A DNA stretch of 44,227 bases from JANQIV01 sp050117315. Lineage in GTDB: Bacteria; Bacteroidota; Ignavibacteria; Ignavibacteriales; Melioribacteraceae. Positions within the stretch are counted from its first letter, which is position 1; each line of letters starts with the position of its first letter. Where the stretch lies: positions 1 through 44,227 of the forward strand of contig JASFMY010000045.1 in the NCBI GenBank assembly GCA_050117315.1, given 5' to 3'. The translations under genes were made by a program, and so were the position numbers. Below are positions 9,447 through 19,188 of the stretch, piece after piece. Below the pieces are notes generated by a model. The model was not told where the DNA came from. It saw nothing but the letters and a program-made list of their open reading frames with translations, and searched no databases.

Positions 9447-10916
9447 CTAGAATTTTCTTGTCCATTTGTTATGCCATCTTTCTATCACTACTTTTGTTTG
9501 GGTATAAAATTCTACAGCATGTTTAGATTGACCGTGTAGATCTCCAAAGAAAGACTCTTTCCAGCCACTAAACGGGAAGAATGCCATCGGAGCGGCCACT
9601 CCTATATTAACGCCAATATTTCCAGCCATAACATCATGTCTGAACTTTCTTGCAGCCGATCCGCTTCCGGTAAAAATACAAGAAGCGTTTCCGTATTTAC
9701 CCGAATTGATTAGTTCCACAGCTTCCTCAAGAGTATCGACATATTTTAAGTTCATTACAGGACCAAATATTTCCGTTGTGTCCGCTTCGGCATCCGCTGA
9801 AACATTTTCTAGTATTGTAGGAAAGATATAGTTTCCTTTTTCATAATCTGGAACTTTATTCTCTCTCCCATCAAGTAAAAGATTCGCGCCTTTTCTTTCG
9901 GCATCATTAATTATGTTTAGAATTCTATCTTTGCTTTCTTTTGTTATAATGGCACCCATTTGCGATTCTTTATCCAAACCGTAACAAGTTGTTTTTGACT
10001 TGGCGGCTTCAACGATTTTGTCTTTAAATTTTTCCTTTGCTTCACCAACTAAAATAACCGTTGAAGCGGCAAGACATCTTTGTCCCGCGCATCCGTAAAC
10101 GCTGTCGGCTATAATTCTTGTTGTTGTATCGATATCAGCATCTGGCATAACAATTAACGGATTTTTTGCGCCGCCCTGAGCCTGAACCCTTTTGCCGTTC
10201 TCTGCGCCCTTTGAGTAAACATATCTCGCTACATTAGAGGACCCTACAAAGCTGATCGCTTTAATTTCGGGATGCTCTAATAGTGCATCCACAGTATCCT
10301 TTGCTCCGTGGACCATATTTAACACGCCTTTCGGAAGATCCAGCTCTTCGAATAATTCAAAAATTTTGGTCATTGTTTCAGGTACCTTTTCGGAAGGCTT
10401 TATGATATAGGTGTTTCCGCAGGCAAGCGCGTAAGGGAAAAACCAAAACGGTATCATTATAGGAAAATTAAATGGTGCAATACACGCAGCAACACCTAAA
10501 GGTTGACGAATAACAAATTCATCGATACCGGAAGAAATATCCTCGGAAAATTCGCCTTGCATTAAAGTCGGTATTCCGCAAGCAACTTCAATATTCTCGA
10601 TTGCTCTAACCATTTCCGCTTTTGATTCAGCTAATGTTTTACCGGATTCTTTTGTAGTTATAATCGCTATTTCATCTCTGTTTTTTTCAAGAATATCTTT
10701 CATTTTGAAAAGGTATTGAATTCTTTTTACCGCAGGCACATTGCGCCATTCGTCAAATACTTTTGAGGCAGCATCTGCGGCCAATTCAATATCTTCCTTG
10801 CATCCGGCAGGTACTTGACTTATGATTTCACCAGAACCCGGGTCTTCAACATTAATATATTTTTCGGATTTACTTTCTATCCATTCTCCGTTGATATAAT
10901 TTTTCAGTTTTTTCAT
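9447..10916 (-). CDS. iolA: Methylmalonate-semialdehyde dehydrogenase (CoA-acylating), IolA
   Basis: Aldehyde dehydrogenase superfamily enzyme. In the iol pathway it converts malonic semialdehyde to acetyl-CoA and CO2. 489 residues. Signatures are the N-terminal YINGEWIESKSEKYINVEDP, the cofactor motif FVGSSNVARY, the catalytic cysteine (Cys281) in GCAGQRCLAAS, and the C-terminal PFSGWKESFFGDLHGQS that distinguishes MmsA/IolA from other aldehyde dehydrogenases. It starts 17 bp after iolD in the same operon. The same family also serves valine catabolism (mmsA), but context favours the iol role. Confidence 0.93.
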   Translation of the reverse strand: MKKLKNYINGEWIESKSEKYINVEDPGSGEIISQVPAGCKEDIELAADAASKVFDEWRNVPAVKRIQYLFKMKDILEKNRDEIAIITTKESGKTLAESKAEMVRAIENIEVACGIPTLMQGEFSEDISSGIDEFVIRQPLGVAACIAPFNFPIMIPFWFFPYALACGNTYIIKPSEKVPETMTKIFELFEELDLPKGVLNMVHGAKDTVDALLEHPEIKAISFVGSSNVARYVYSKGAENGKRVQAQGGAKNPLIVMPDADIDTTTRIIADSVYGCAGQRCLAASTVILVGEAKEKFKDKIVEAAKSKTTCYGLDKESQMGAIITKESKDRILNIINDAERKGANLLLDGRENKVPDYEKGNYIFPTILENVSADAEADTTEIFGPVMNLKYVDTLEEAVELINSGKYGNASCIFTGSGSAARKFRHDVMAGNIGVNIGVAAPMAFFPFSGWKESFFGDLHGQSKHAVEFYTQTKVVIERWHNKWTRKF

Positions 10917-10933
10917 TTTTACGATATTCCTTA

Positions 10934-12793
10934 TTACAAATAATATTTTTGATTTTTCTTGTTTTCTACATAATCTTTATAAGCCTTTTGAACAGAATCC
11001 ATTTCGGAAACTTCGGCAACGGCAACTTCCCACCATGCGTATCCTTCAACGCTTTTCTCCAAATCTGTTTCAATATAAATCAATGTTGTCTTCTCTGATT
11101 TTTTTGCTTCTGCCAAAGCTTTATTTAAGGATTCAATACTGTCAGCACCGATAACATTAGCGCCAAGACTTTCCGCGTTTTTAACAAAATCTACGGGTAG
11201 AATTCCGCCGTCTATTTGTCCTGTTTCATTATTTCTAAATCTATACTTTGTGCCGAAACGTTTACTGCCGATCGATTCCGAAAGCGCCCCAATACTACTG
11301 AAGCCGTTATTGTTCAAAAGAACAATTGTAACTTTTACACCTTCTTGAACAGCCGTAATAATTTCATGGTTGTTCATAAGGTAGTTTCCATCTCCGACCA
11401 TTACATATATTTCTCTATCTGGGCACGCCATCTTTGCGCCTAATCCGGCTGCAATTTCATACCCCATAGTTGAATAGCCGTATTCAAGATGGAAGCCTTT
11501 CGGGTTTCTGGTTCTCCATAATTTGTGAAGATCGCCCGGAAGACTGCCAGCAGCACATAGTACAACATCTTTCGGCTCACATAAACTGTTAACGGCTCCG
11601 ACTACTTCTGCTTGCGTAACAGGAATTTGCTTTTTATCCGTGTAGTATTCGGATACTTTTTCATCCCAAGATTTATTAAACTCAGCAGCTTTCTGATGCC
11701 ATGCCGGATTAACTTTATAATTTTTAAGACCGTCAATAAGTTCAACGAGTGCTTCTTTGGCATCGGCAACTACCGGCAAGGCGGAATGTTTGTATGAATC
11801 AAATTCAACAACGTTTATATTTATAAACTTTACATCAGGATTTTGGAAAGCTGTTTTAGAAGCGGTTGTAAAATCACTGTATCGTGTTCCTATTCCAATT
11901 ATCAAGTCTGCTTCTTTAGCCATAGCAACTGCACCGGGAGTTCCGGTCGCACCAACAGCTCCCAGTGATTCGGGTTTATCGTATGACAGCGCACCTTTAC
12001 CAGCAAATGTTTCTGCAACCGGAAAGCCCGTCATATCAACCAATTTATTTAACTCATTGACAGCATCGCTGTAAATCGTTCCGCCGCCAGTTATTATTAT
12101 TGGCTTTGAACTTTGTTTAATCATTTCAATTGCTTTAGTAACAATATCTCTATCGGGACGAATTCTTTGGATATTCCAAACTCTTTTTTCAAAAAGAGCT
12201 TTAGGGAAATCGAAAGCCTCACCCTGTACATCCTGCGGCAGCGATAATGTAACAGCACCCGTTTCCGAAGGCGAGGTAAGGACACGCATAACTTCGGGCA
12301 GCGAAGTAATTAATTGTTCAGGTCTGTTTATTCTATCCCAGTATTTCGATACCGGTTTAAAGCAATCATTCACCGAAATATCCTGCATTGCTTGTGATTC
12401 CAATTGTTGCAAAACAGGGGCTACATTTCTTCTTGCGAAAATATCTCCGGGAATTAATAAAACCGGCAGCCTGTTTATTGTAGCTGCAGCAGCTCCGGTA
12501 ATCATATTTGTAGCACCCGGTCCAATAGACGAAGTACATACAAACGTACTAAGCCTGTTTTTCATTTTAGCATATGCAGCAGCCGTATGAACCATGGCTT
12601 GTTCATTTCGTGTTTGATAATATTTAAAGTCGGGATTTTGCTGAAGTGCCTGCCCTATACCTGCAACATTGCCGTGCCCGAAAATCCCAAAGCACCCGGC
12701 AAAGAATTTATTTTCAACACCGTCTCTTTGAACATATTGATTCTTTAAAAACTTTAGTGCTGCCTGTGCAACTGTTAAATGTATTGTTTCCAA
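10934..12793 (-). CDS. iolD: 3D-(3,5/4)-trihydroxycyclohexane-1,2-dione hydrolase (IolD)
   Basis: Thiamine-diphosphate-dependent ring-opening hydrolase that makes 5-deoxy-glucuronate, the third step of inositol breakdown. 619 residues. Three-part ThDP enzyme layout: N-terminal Pyr domain with FGIFGHGNVAGIGQAL, a central domain with IIITGGGTIYSDA, and a C-terminal PP domain with MVGDGNYLMNNHE (the GDG...N cofactor motif). CAAGSLPGDLHKLWR and HLEYGYSTMGYE are IolD hallmarks. The start is a TTG directly after the iolC stop (TAATTG), with GGAGG inside the iolC end. No nearby ATG fits, and the protein starts as family members do, so the TTG start and translational coupling are well supported. Confidence 0.95.
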   Translation of the reverse strand: METIHLTVAQAALKFLKNQYVQRDGVENKFFAGCFGIFGHGNVAGIGQALQQNPDFKYYQTRNEQAMVHTAAAYAKMKNRLSTFVCTSSIGPGATNMITGAAAATINRLPVLLIPGDIFARRNVAPVLQQLESQAMQDISVNDCFKPVSKYWDRINRPEQLITSLPEVMRVLTSPSETGAVTLSLPQDVQGEAFDFPKALFEKRVWNIQRIRPDRDIVTKAIEMIKQSSKPIIITGGGTIYSDAVNELNKLVDMTGFPVAETFAGKGALSYDKPESLGAVGATGTPGAVAMAKEADLIIGIGTRYSDFTTASKTAFQNPDVKFININVVEFDSYKHSALPVVADAKEALVELIDGLKNYKVNPAWHQKAAEFNKSWDEKVSEYYTDKKQIPVTQAEVVGAVNSLCEPKDVVLCAAGSLPGDLHKLWRTRNPKGFHLEYGYSTMGYEIAAGLGAKMACPDREIYVMVGDGNYLMNNHEIITAVQEGVKVTIVLLNNNGFSSIGALSESIGSKRFGTKYRFRNNETGQIDGGILPVDFVKNAESLGANVIGADSIESLNKALAEAKKSEKTTLIYIETDLEKSVEGYAWWEVAVAEVSEMDSVQKAYKDYVENKKNQKYYL

Positions 12794-13801
12794 TTAAAAT
12801 CCTCCTTTGGATTCAATAAAACTCATTACTTCATCATAGGTAGGATTAAAGTTAGCACAGCCGTGTTTTGTAACGAGTATAGCACCGCAAGCATTTCCTA
12901 GTCTACAGCTTTTATACCAGTCCCATCCTTTTAAGAATCCATATATAAATCCCGAAGCAAACGCATCACCTGCCCCAAGAACATTTACAACTTCGACCGG
13001 GAAACCGGGGACATCAATTGCTTCACCGTTTTTGTGATGAACTGAAGAACCTTTCACTCCGCGTTTTACTATTAAAGTTTCTACCCTGGTTTTCAAAATT
13101 TCTTTTATAGCATCTTCTACATTGCCTGAAATTTCGGGAGCGGATATTTGCTGATTCTTAATTTTTATTTGTGACGGATCTTTTAACATTGTGGCTAATA
13201 TTTCTTCTTCCGTACCAATAGCCATTTTACAATAGTTCAGAAATGCACGAGTAGTTACTCCATAGGCACGCGGATCATGCCATTGGTCTGCCCTAAAATC
13301 AAGATCAACAAGAACAGGGACATCATTATCACGTGCTTTTTCTGCAGCAAAAAAAGCAGCAGATCTCGAAGGTTCAATATTCAGCGCAGTAGCCGAGACT
13401 TCCAAAAGTCCCGAATTTTCAATATCGACTTTCATCACGTCGTCAATATTCATTTTGGAATCGGCACAGTTATCCCGGTAATAAACGAGCGGAAAGTTAT
13501 CGGGCGGTTCAATTCCCAAAATAACAGCGCTCGTACGGGCATTATCTTTAACAGGAATAAAAGATGTTTCAACACCTTCCTTCTTCAAAAAATTTAATAG
13601 AAATTTACCTACCATATCGTTTCCAACTGCCGTCATTAAAGCAGAATTCAATCCCAGCCGTTTTGTACCGACTGCAATATTTAATGGCGAGCCTCCTACA
13701 AATGCACCGAATTCTTTAATTTCTTCAAACGTGCTTCCTATATTATTACTATATAAGTCAATTGAAGACCTTCCGTATGTTATAACATCATATTTTTTCA
13801 T
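12794..13801 (-). CDS. iolC: 5-Dehydro-2-deoxygluconokinase (IolC)
   Basis: PfkB-family kinase that phosphorylates 5-dehydro-2-deoxy-D-gluconate (DKG) before aldol cleavage. 335 residues. The N-terminal YGRSSIDLY and GGSPLNIAVGTKRLGL and the C-terminal NVLGAGDAFASGFIYG with the catalytic base Asp279 match IolC. It starts 4 bp after iolB, with AAAGAGG as ribosome site, and abuts iolD. It lacks the extra C-terminal DUF2090 aldolase-like domain that some IolC fusions carry, consistent with the separate iolJ gene here. Confidence 0.93.
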   Translation of the reverse strand: MKKYDVITYGRSSIDLYSNNIGSTFEEIKEFGAFVGGSPLNIAVGTKRLGLNSALMTAVGNDMVGKFLLNFLKKEGVETSFIPVKDNARTSAVILGIEPPDNFPLVYYRDNCADSKMNIDDVMKVDIENSGLLEVSATALNIEPSRSAAFFAAEKARDNDVPVLVDLDFRADQWHDPRAYGVTTRAFLNYCKMAIGTEEEILATMLKDPSQIKIKNQQISAPEISGNVEDAIKEILKTRVETLIVKRGVKGSSVHHKNGEAIDVPGFPVEVVNVLGAGDAFASGFIYGFLKGWDWYKSCRLGNACGAILVTKHGCANFNPTYDEVMSFIESKGGF

Positions 13802-13805
13802 TTAA

Positions 13806-14702
13806 TTATACCTCTTTGTTCATCTCTAAAGTTACAAGTGGTAAACGTTCATCCATCTTTTTCCAGGTTCCGTAAATCCATTTGTGATCCGGATCATCGG
13901 TATTTGCGAGTGACTGATCACTACCCGCTAAAAAATTTAGATAATAAGTATTGTACCCATGACCGGCGGATACGGGATGGTAACCTTTGGGCACCAAAAC
14001 AACATCATTCATATGTGCTTCGGCTATTTCGTTTAAGCTGCGGTCGTCAGTATAAACTTTTTGCAACGCAAAGCCTTGCAGTTTATCGAACTTGTAGAAG
14101 TAAACCTCAACAAGGTCAGCCTCACTTAGGTTGCCATCTTGATCAACTTTACGATCGTCATGTTTATGTGCCGGGAATGAGCTCCAATTTCCCGAAGGTG
14201 TATAAACCTCAACACAGACTAATCTATCGCAATCAGCGCCCGGTGGTAAAATGGAATTAATCTGACGTGATGCATTATCTCCTCCTCGTAATTCTATTCC
14301 ATAATCATTTACTTTCTGAGGAGTAATAAAATATCCGTCAAAATTATTTTTAGCTTCGGTATACCCATATGCAAAATCTACCTCTTCGCTAAGTGCAGTA
14401 AGTGTAAATTCCGTATCCGGGGGTAAATAAGCCGCATGAGGCAGACCGCTGAAAACGTCTTTTCTTCCGTTAATCGTTTCCCAGTCTCCCCATTTGGAGG
14501 AAATGGAAAACTTTCCGCCGAGCAGGACTATACACATTTCATTGCTGCCGGTATTTTGTTTCCAGCTATCACCTTTTTTCAAAAGTTTAGCACCAAAGTT
14601 TAGAGCTTTCCAGCCTACCTCTTCGGCCGTAATATTTTGATATGTTCCGTAATCACTCTCTTCAGAATGAACTAACAATTTACATTTTGCATCAATTTTC
14701 AT
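13806..14702 (-). CDS. iolB: 5-Deoxy-glucuronate isomerase (IolB)
   Basis: Two-domain cupin isomerase that converts 5-deoxy-D-glucuronate to 5-dehydro-2-deoxy-D-gluconate. 298 residues, somewhat longer than the about 270 of Bacillus IolB. The conserved region WSSFPAHKHDDRK, then EVYFYKF, and later VLVPKGYHPVSAGHGYNTYYLNFLAG is the signature of the family (metal-binding histidines and glutamate). It is tightly packed between iolJ (2 bp) and iolC (4 bp), so it is part of one transcript. Confidence 0.95.
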   Translation of the reverse strand: MKIDAKCKLLVHSEESDYGTYQNITAEEVGWKALNFGAKLLKKGDSWKQNTGSNEMCIVLLGGKFSISSKWGDWETINGRKDVFSGLPHAAYLPPDTEFTLTALSEEVDFAYGYTEAKNNFDGYFITPQKVNDYGIELRGGDNASRQINSILPPGADCDRLVCVEVYTPSGNWSSFPAHKHDDRKVDQDGNLSEADLVEVYFYKFDKLQGFALQKVYTDDRSLNEIAEAHMNDVVLVPKGYHPVSAGHGYNTYYLNFLAGSDQSLANTDDPDHKWIYGTWKKMDERLPLVTLEMNKEV

Positions 14703-14704
14703 AT

Positions 14705-15622
14705 CTATTTAATAATTAGTGATTGACATTTTTCTTTAACAAACTTTTTTAATTCTTCTATATATTCTTTTCCCGGTATTATGGGATCAAACAATTCAGG
14801 AGTATTTTCAAAAAACTCGCGATGAACTCTGGTCCAGATTAATCTCATATCGGTAGCAATATTAATTTTTGTTACACCAAGACCAATTGCTTGCAACAGT
14901 TCATTTTCATCAATTCCTTTTGCTGTTGATTTTAACTTGCCTCCGGACTGATTTATTCTTTTTACCTCGGATTGAGGCACATTAGATGCACCGTGTAAAA
15001 CTATCGGAAAGCCTGGTAGTTTCTCTTGAATTTCTTTTAAGATATCAAGCTGAAGACCTTTTCCACCGCTCATTTTGTATGCGCCGTGACTAGTTCCAAC
15101 TGCTACGGCAAGAGAATCGCAGCCGCTACGTTCCACAAATTCAACAACTTGATTAGGATCAGTATACTTCGAACGCTCATCAGAGATATTCAAATCATCT
15201 TCCACACCGCTTAAAACACCTAGTTCAGCTTCAACGGAAATGCCTTTATCATGAGCCTTTTTTACAATATCAGATGTGATAGAGATGTTTTTTTCAAAGT
15301 CTTCATGTGAAGCATCAATCATTACAGAATTATAGGATCCCGATTCGATTGCGCTATGGCAATGCTCAACATTACCGTGATCCAAATGCACTGAAAAATC
15401 TACAGATTGATAGATATTCTGTGCAGCAGTTATCATTCCCTCTAAAAAACCGGGTGTTATATAATTTCTTGAAACAGGAGTAATCTGAACCATAATCGGT
15501 ATACCGGCTAATTCAGCACCACCGAAAACACCGTGTACTTGTTCGGCTGTAAAAACATTATAAGCAGCTACTCCATATTTGCAATATGCTTTTTTTAATA
15601 TGTCCAAAGTCGAAAGTTTCAT
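14705..15622 (-). CDS. iolJ: 6-Phospho-5-dehydro-2-deoxy-D-gluconate aldolase (IolJ), class II aldolase
   Basis: Zinc-dependent class II fructose-bisphosphate aldolase family member. Within an iol operon it cleaves 2-deoxy-5-keto-gluconate 6-phosphate into DHAP and malonic semialdehyde. 305 residues. The zinc and active-site motifs are all present: HLDHG (Asp81, His82), VEAELG (Glu131, Glu133), GTSHG (His179) and VLHGASN (His210). It is the first gene of the packed iolJ-B-C-D-A run. Fructose- or tagatose-bisphosphate aldolase activity cannot be excluded from sequence, but position argues for IolJ. Confidence 0.88.
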   Translation of the reverse strand: MKLSTLDILKKAYCKYGVAAYNVFTAEQVHGVFGGAELAGIPIMVQITPVSRNYITPGFLEGMITAAQNIYQSVDFSVHLDHGNVEHCHSAIESGSYNSVMIDASHEDFEKNISITSDIVKKAHDKGISVEAELGVLSGVEDDLNISDERSKYTDPNQVVEFVERSGCDSLAVAVGTSHGAYKMSGGKGLQLDILKEIQEKLPGFPIVLHGASNVPQSEVKRINQSGGKLKSTAKGIDENELLQAIGLGVTKINIATDMRLIWTRVHREFFENTPELFDPIIPGKEYIEELKKFVKEKCQSLIIK

Positions 15623-15650
15623 TTGTTCTATTCTTCTATAATGAATTCAA

Positions 15651-15678
15651 ATTTACAGCTCATTAATAAGCTGTAAAT
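15651..15678. terminator. Hairpin between lacI and iolJ
   Basis: ATTTACAGCT (15651-15660) and AGCTGTAAAT (15669-15678) form a perfect 10-bp stem with an 8-nt loop. It lies in the 126-bp gap after the lacI stop and before iolJ on the minus strand. It could end the lacI transcript or attenuate read-through into iolJ. The T-rich side is on the plus strand, so an intrinsic terminator for the minus-strand genes is not certain. Confidence 0.4.
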
Positions 15679-15748
15679 AAATGTTTTTTATTTTCTATTT
15701 TTTCCATTCGGAATAATTTTTTTACGTTCTTCCTACATAAATACATCA

Positions 15749-16771
15749 TCATACTTTTACCAACTTGGCGCACGAGCTTCTTTCTATAAGTTTATGTTCT
15801 AAAACAATTCTTTCACGCGACGGCGTCTCTGAACTGGTTATTTGCTTTATCAAAAGATTTGCAGCAGATTTTCCAATTTCATAAGCTGGCATTTGAATTG
15901 TTGTTAAAGGTATCCTTACATATTTGCTTAAATCTATATTATCAAAACCAATCACAGAAACTTTTCCCGGAACTTTTATATTTAGATCCAACAAAGCGTT
16001 TATAAGACCGACAGCTACTAAATCGTTATAACAGAATACAGCAGTCGGCTGGTCAATATTTTTCTTAAATAACTCTAACCCAGCATTATACCCATTAGAC
16101 ATGTACGGTTCTACAACTACGATATAGTTATTATTGATTAAAATATTATGGTCAATAAGCGCTTGCTTATAACCTTCCAGCCTTTTCTGCCCGTGACCTG
16201 AGTGAGAGGGGCCGGCAAAATATGCAACTTTTGTATGCCCGAACTCGGCCAAATATGATACGGCGTCGTAGGCTGCTTTTATATTATCTATATCTACAGT
16301 ATTTGTATAATAATTTTTTACCATCCCAAGTGTTACCAACGGATAGTTATTACTAAGTAATTTAGAAAGGTATGAAAAGTCCGATTTCTCGCTTTGCAAA
16401 GGAGAAAGTAATAAACCATCTACTCTTTTGTTAAGCATAGCATTCACAATCTCTGTCTCCTTATCAGAGCAAAGCTCGGAACTACCCAATAATACCGAGT
16501 AACCAAGTCGCGAACACTCGTCATAAACGCCTTTCATTACTTTTGCAAAGTAAGGGTTATCAATTTCTTTAATGACAAGTCCTATACTTTTTGTTTCTTT
16601 CGCAGCAAGTGATTGTGCAATAGAATTGGGGTTGTAATTAAATTTTTTAATTGTTGCTAGAACTTTAGCCCGGGTCTTTTCCGATACACCCGGTTTATTA
16701 TTGATTACTATCGAGACGGCAGATTTAGAAACATTTGCCAATTTTGCTATATCTGATATAGTCATCTGCAT
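15749..16771 (-). CDS. LacI-family transcriptional regulator (iol-side paralogue)
   Basis: LacI/GalR-type repressor of about 340 residues. The N-terminal helix-turn-helix reads TISDIAKLANVSKSAVSIV, followed by the hinge region (AQSLAAKETKSIGLV) and a periplasmic-binding-protein-like effector domain (DNPYFAKVMKGVYDE, FCYNDLVAVGLINAL, VIGFDNIDLSKY). Its likely target is the adjacent iolJ-A operon, but I found no clear pair of operators there. It is closely similar throughout to the LacI at 33440-34456, and the recognition helix is identical in the two. The second methionine (third codon) is an equally possible start. The effector is unknown; an inositol catabolite is a guess. Confidence 0.92.
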   Translation of the reverse strand: MQMTISDIAKLANVSKSAVSIVINNKPGVSEKTRAKVLATIKKFNYNPNSIAQSLAAKETKSIGLVIKEIDNPYFAKVMKGVYDECSRLGYSVLLGSSELCSDKETEIVNAMLNKRVDGLLLSPLQSEKSDFSYLSKLLSNNYPLVTLGMVKNYYTNTVDIDNIKAAYDAVSYLAEFGHTKVAYFAGPSHSGHGQKRLEGYKQALIDHNILINNNYIVVVEPYMSNGYNAGLELFKKNIDQPTAVFCYNDLVAVGLINALLDLNIKVPGKVSVIGFDNIDLSKYVRIPLTTIQMPAYEIGKSAANLLIKQITSSETPSRERIVLEHKLIERSSCAKLVKV

Positions 16772-17096
16772 ATATTACACCGTTTTGATCATAAGTAATA
16801 AGTAGAAATCAACTACTTCCCTTTAATTAAAGATTTATTGCTTTTCAATTTCCATCTCGTTTTTTTCGGTATTAAACTTCAGTTATTAAAAATTTACTGA
16901 AGAAAAGATATTTCACAACTTGTGAGACTATAGTAATATTGTTTAGATTATTTTATTTGCAGCTCATCTGGAAAATCCAACTTACCAATACATTTATAAA
17001 ACTCTTATGAGTATGTGGATTATGAACAAATATAAAGAACAATTTTATGAAATATGCCTAATAATAACACTGTATCAAATCCCAAATACATTAAAA
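16772..17096. other. Intergenic stretch upstream of lacI, no gene seen
   Basis: AT-rich. It must hold the promoter of the lacI gene that reads away leftwards. A single imperfect operator-like sequence, ATTACACCGTTTTGAT at 16774-16789, matches the operator family at 12 of 16 positions. It lacks the partner site and the -35/-10 arrangement of the four clear modules, so I do not call it an operator. Nothing coding was recognised. Confidence 0.4.
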
Positions 17097-17127
17097 GTGT
17101 ACCGGGGTAACACTAACCCCGGTACAC
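17097..17127 (-). terminator. GC-rich hairpin, terminator of the TonB receptor/secreted protein operon
   Basis: GTGTACCGGGGT and ACCCCGGTACAC form a perfect 12-bp stem with a 7-nt loop. Read on the minus strand it is followed by TTTTAATG. It lies about 285 bp beyond the stop of the secreted protein gene. The 17128-17412 interval between them shows no gene. Confidence 0.6.
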
Positions 17128-17412
17128 AAGCAGCATAATTCTTGAGAGGATTTGATAAAAATTATTCTCCATTAAAATTTTCACAGAATCCTTTCAGTCT
17201 AAACCATTTTCAAAAAAATTATTTTGTCCTGCAATTTGTCAAAGAACTAATCACTCTCAAAGAAGCTGTCGAACTTTTTCTTCTAATATTACTATTCCTC
17301 TTGTTACCTGTTAACTAAATCTGTGGTCGACTTATTACACATGTTTTGACTTGATGACCACAAAAAATTTTTATTCTTATTTTCTTTTAACATATATCAT
17401 TTGATTATGACA

Positions 17413-19119
17413 CTATTTTACTAACATCATTTTCTTCGATGTAACAATTTTTTTGGTTTTTAATTGATATATATAAACACCGCTCGCAAGATTCGTAGCA
17501 TCAAAAGTATAGTTATATGAACCTGCTTCTAATTCCTGATTAACAACAGTTACAACTTCCTGCCCGAGAAGATTAAAGATACTTAATTTAGCATTTCCCG
17601 CTTCAGGAATACTAAATCTAATTGTTGTACTCGGGTTGAAAGGATTTGGATAATTCTGTTCTAAAGAATATTGTGTCGGCAACGCATCGAGTTTCTCTAC
17701 ATCAGAAATACCGCCGGCATCTTCCCACTCAGTTTTTTTAGCTGGGAACCAATTCAAATCTCCAAGTGGATATCCACCCTGAGCCGAAGTATAGGCAAGA
17801 TTAGAAGTAGGATAACCGCAATCCAAAGTATCTCTAAGATAAACAGTAGTCTTTCTATCAAAATCCTTGAATGCACTACCACTAGCAGCTGATCCTTCAC
17901 CAGCTCCTTCAGGGGGCGGAGAAAGAGCCCAGTAAACAAAATCAGCCATTGGTTTTGGTGCCTCCGTAAATTCAACACCGTCGGTTAATTCAACAAAAGC
18001 TTTTTCTATATCCGCTACTTGGCTTGCGATAAAGTCGGTTAACCGTGGGGGCACCTTTAATGTTGTGTTTCCGAATTGCCTAATCTGTTCCCAAGTTGAA
18101 GTTATTTCCGGTGTAAAATGCCAATAGTTATTAGTAATCTCGAATTCAGTCCCAAACGGTGGATCTTCTTTTTGGCTGTATATCATTGCCATATTTACTT
18201 TACCCGGGAACTCGGAACTAAAAGGCTCGCCATTTTCCCCAAAATCATATTGGCGCGTCGCAGCAGTATCTGCCCCAAAGGTCATAGGATCAATAAACAG
18301 GTTATCCTTAATCGATACTTTCTCGCCAATAAGACCCATTGCCATTACACCGTATCTACCGCCAAAATTAAGAACAGTATTGTGTTCGAAAAATAGGTTA
18401 TTAATCCTAGCCGTACTAGAAAGATGTCGGACTACTCTATCGTTACCATTTACGAAAGTATTATTAACTATTAGTAAAGTATCACATGAAGTTTTTCTAA
18501 TATCAATTGCTCTACCATCCCCAACACCTGCATACGGTGAAACCCCATTATTACCAAATATACAATTGGTTACCTTTACTGAACGAATACCTTCAAAAGT
18601 ACGGAGTAAGGCTTGAGTAGAATTTTCAAAAATGCACCCATCCGCCGTCAAGGTGTAATCTCCACTAATATTATATACTATTAGTTCTTGCGGAGCCCCA
18701 TAATCAAATTTCTTATACGATGGATCAATATCAAAAATACCATTAATTGCAACATTTGTTAGATACACACTTTCTTCGGCATTGATAAAATTGTGTGGAA
18801 CGACATCTGCGTCAGTTTCAACAACACCATAAATAGTTGGAATTGGACCGTCACCGTCTTCCGCTTTTATTCTTATCGGCCACCCCGGGTTATTAATAAC
18901 ACCGTTATAAAACCACATGCCTCCGCGCTGCAGAACATATACTCTTTCAAGATCAGCTCTTTCTCCATTAGCAAGAGTATCGCCCATTATGACACGGTTG
19001 ATATAAACTGCTTCAGTAGTTGGTGCTTCAAGATACATTTCATGTGATTGGGCAAAGATACTAGCTCCCATAACCAACATAAATACTGCGGTAATAAAAA
19101 AACGGAATGATTTTTTCAT
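17413..19119 (-). CDS. Secreted beta-helix-like protein with T9SS C-terminal sorting domain (partner of TonB receptor 1)
   Basis: About 568 residues. A signal peptide (KKSFRFFITAVFMLVMGASIFAQ) is followed by a middle region with repeating short hydrophobic strands and Asn-rich turns (for example VNNTFVNGND, FEHNTVLNFGG, IKDNLFID). That pattern suggests a right-handed parallel beta-helix of the pectin-lyase/DUF5123 kind. The last 85 or so residues are a type IX secretion domain (YSLEQNYPNPFNPSTTIRF ... SGVYIYQL ... KKMMLVK). The frame is open to 19164, but the ATG at 19119 has a strong AAGGAGG site and begins the signal peptide. It lies 69 bp after the TonB receptor stop. No lyase catalytic residues were recognised, so surface glycan binding and enzymatic cleavage are both open. 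It resembles the protein at 38782-40509. Confidence 0.85.
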   Translation of the reverse strand: MKKSFRFFITAVFMLVMGASIFAQSHEMYLEAPTTEAVYINRVIMGDTLANGERADLERVYVLQRGGMWFYNGVINNPGWPIRIKAEDGDGPIPTIYGVVETDADVVPHNFINAEESVYLTNVAINGIFDIDPSYKKFDYGAPQELIVYNISGDYTLTADGCIFENSTQALLRTFEGIRSVKVTNCIFGNNGVSPYAGVGDGRAIDIRKTSCDTLLIVNNTFVNGNDRVVRHLSSTARINNLFFEHNTVLNFGGRYGVMAMGLIGEKVSIKDNLFIDPMTFGADTAATRQYDFGENGEPFSSEFPGKVNMAMIYSQKEDPPFGTEFEITNNYWHFTPEITSTWEQIRQFGNTTLKVPPRLTDFIASQVADIEKAFVELTDGVEFTEAPKPMADFVYWALSPPPEGAGEGSAASGSAFKDFDRKTTVYLRDTLDCGYPTSNLAYTSAQGGYPLGDLNWFPAKKTEWEDAGGISDVEKLDALPTQYSLEQNYPNPFNPSTTIRFSIPEAGNAKLSIFNLLGQEVVTVVNQELEAGSYNYTFDATNLASGVYIYQLKTKKIVTSKKMMLVK

Positions 19120-19188
19120 TGTAACCTCCTTCTTAGTTGTGGTTGTAATTATGATTAAGCTCATATAGTTATCTTCTTTTCTAATTGA

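Noticed and set aside
13838..14260. 140-codon plus-strand open frame inside iolB
   Set aside because: It lies antisense to a clear iolB and shows no domain, start context or composition of its own.
16774..16789. Single operator-like sequence ATTACACCGTTTTGAT just upstream of lacI
   Set aside because: It matches the operator family at only 12 of 16 positions, lacks a partner at 76 bp and has no -35 box at the fixed distance.
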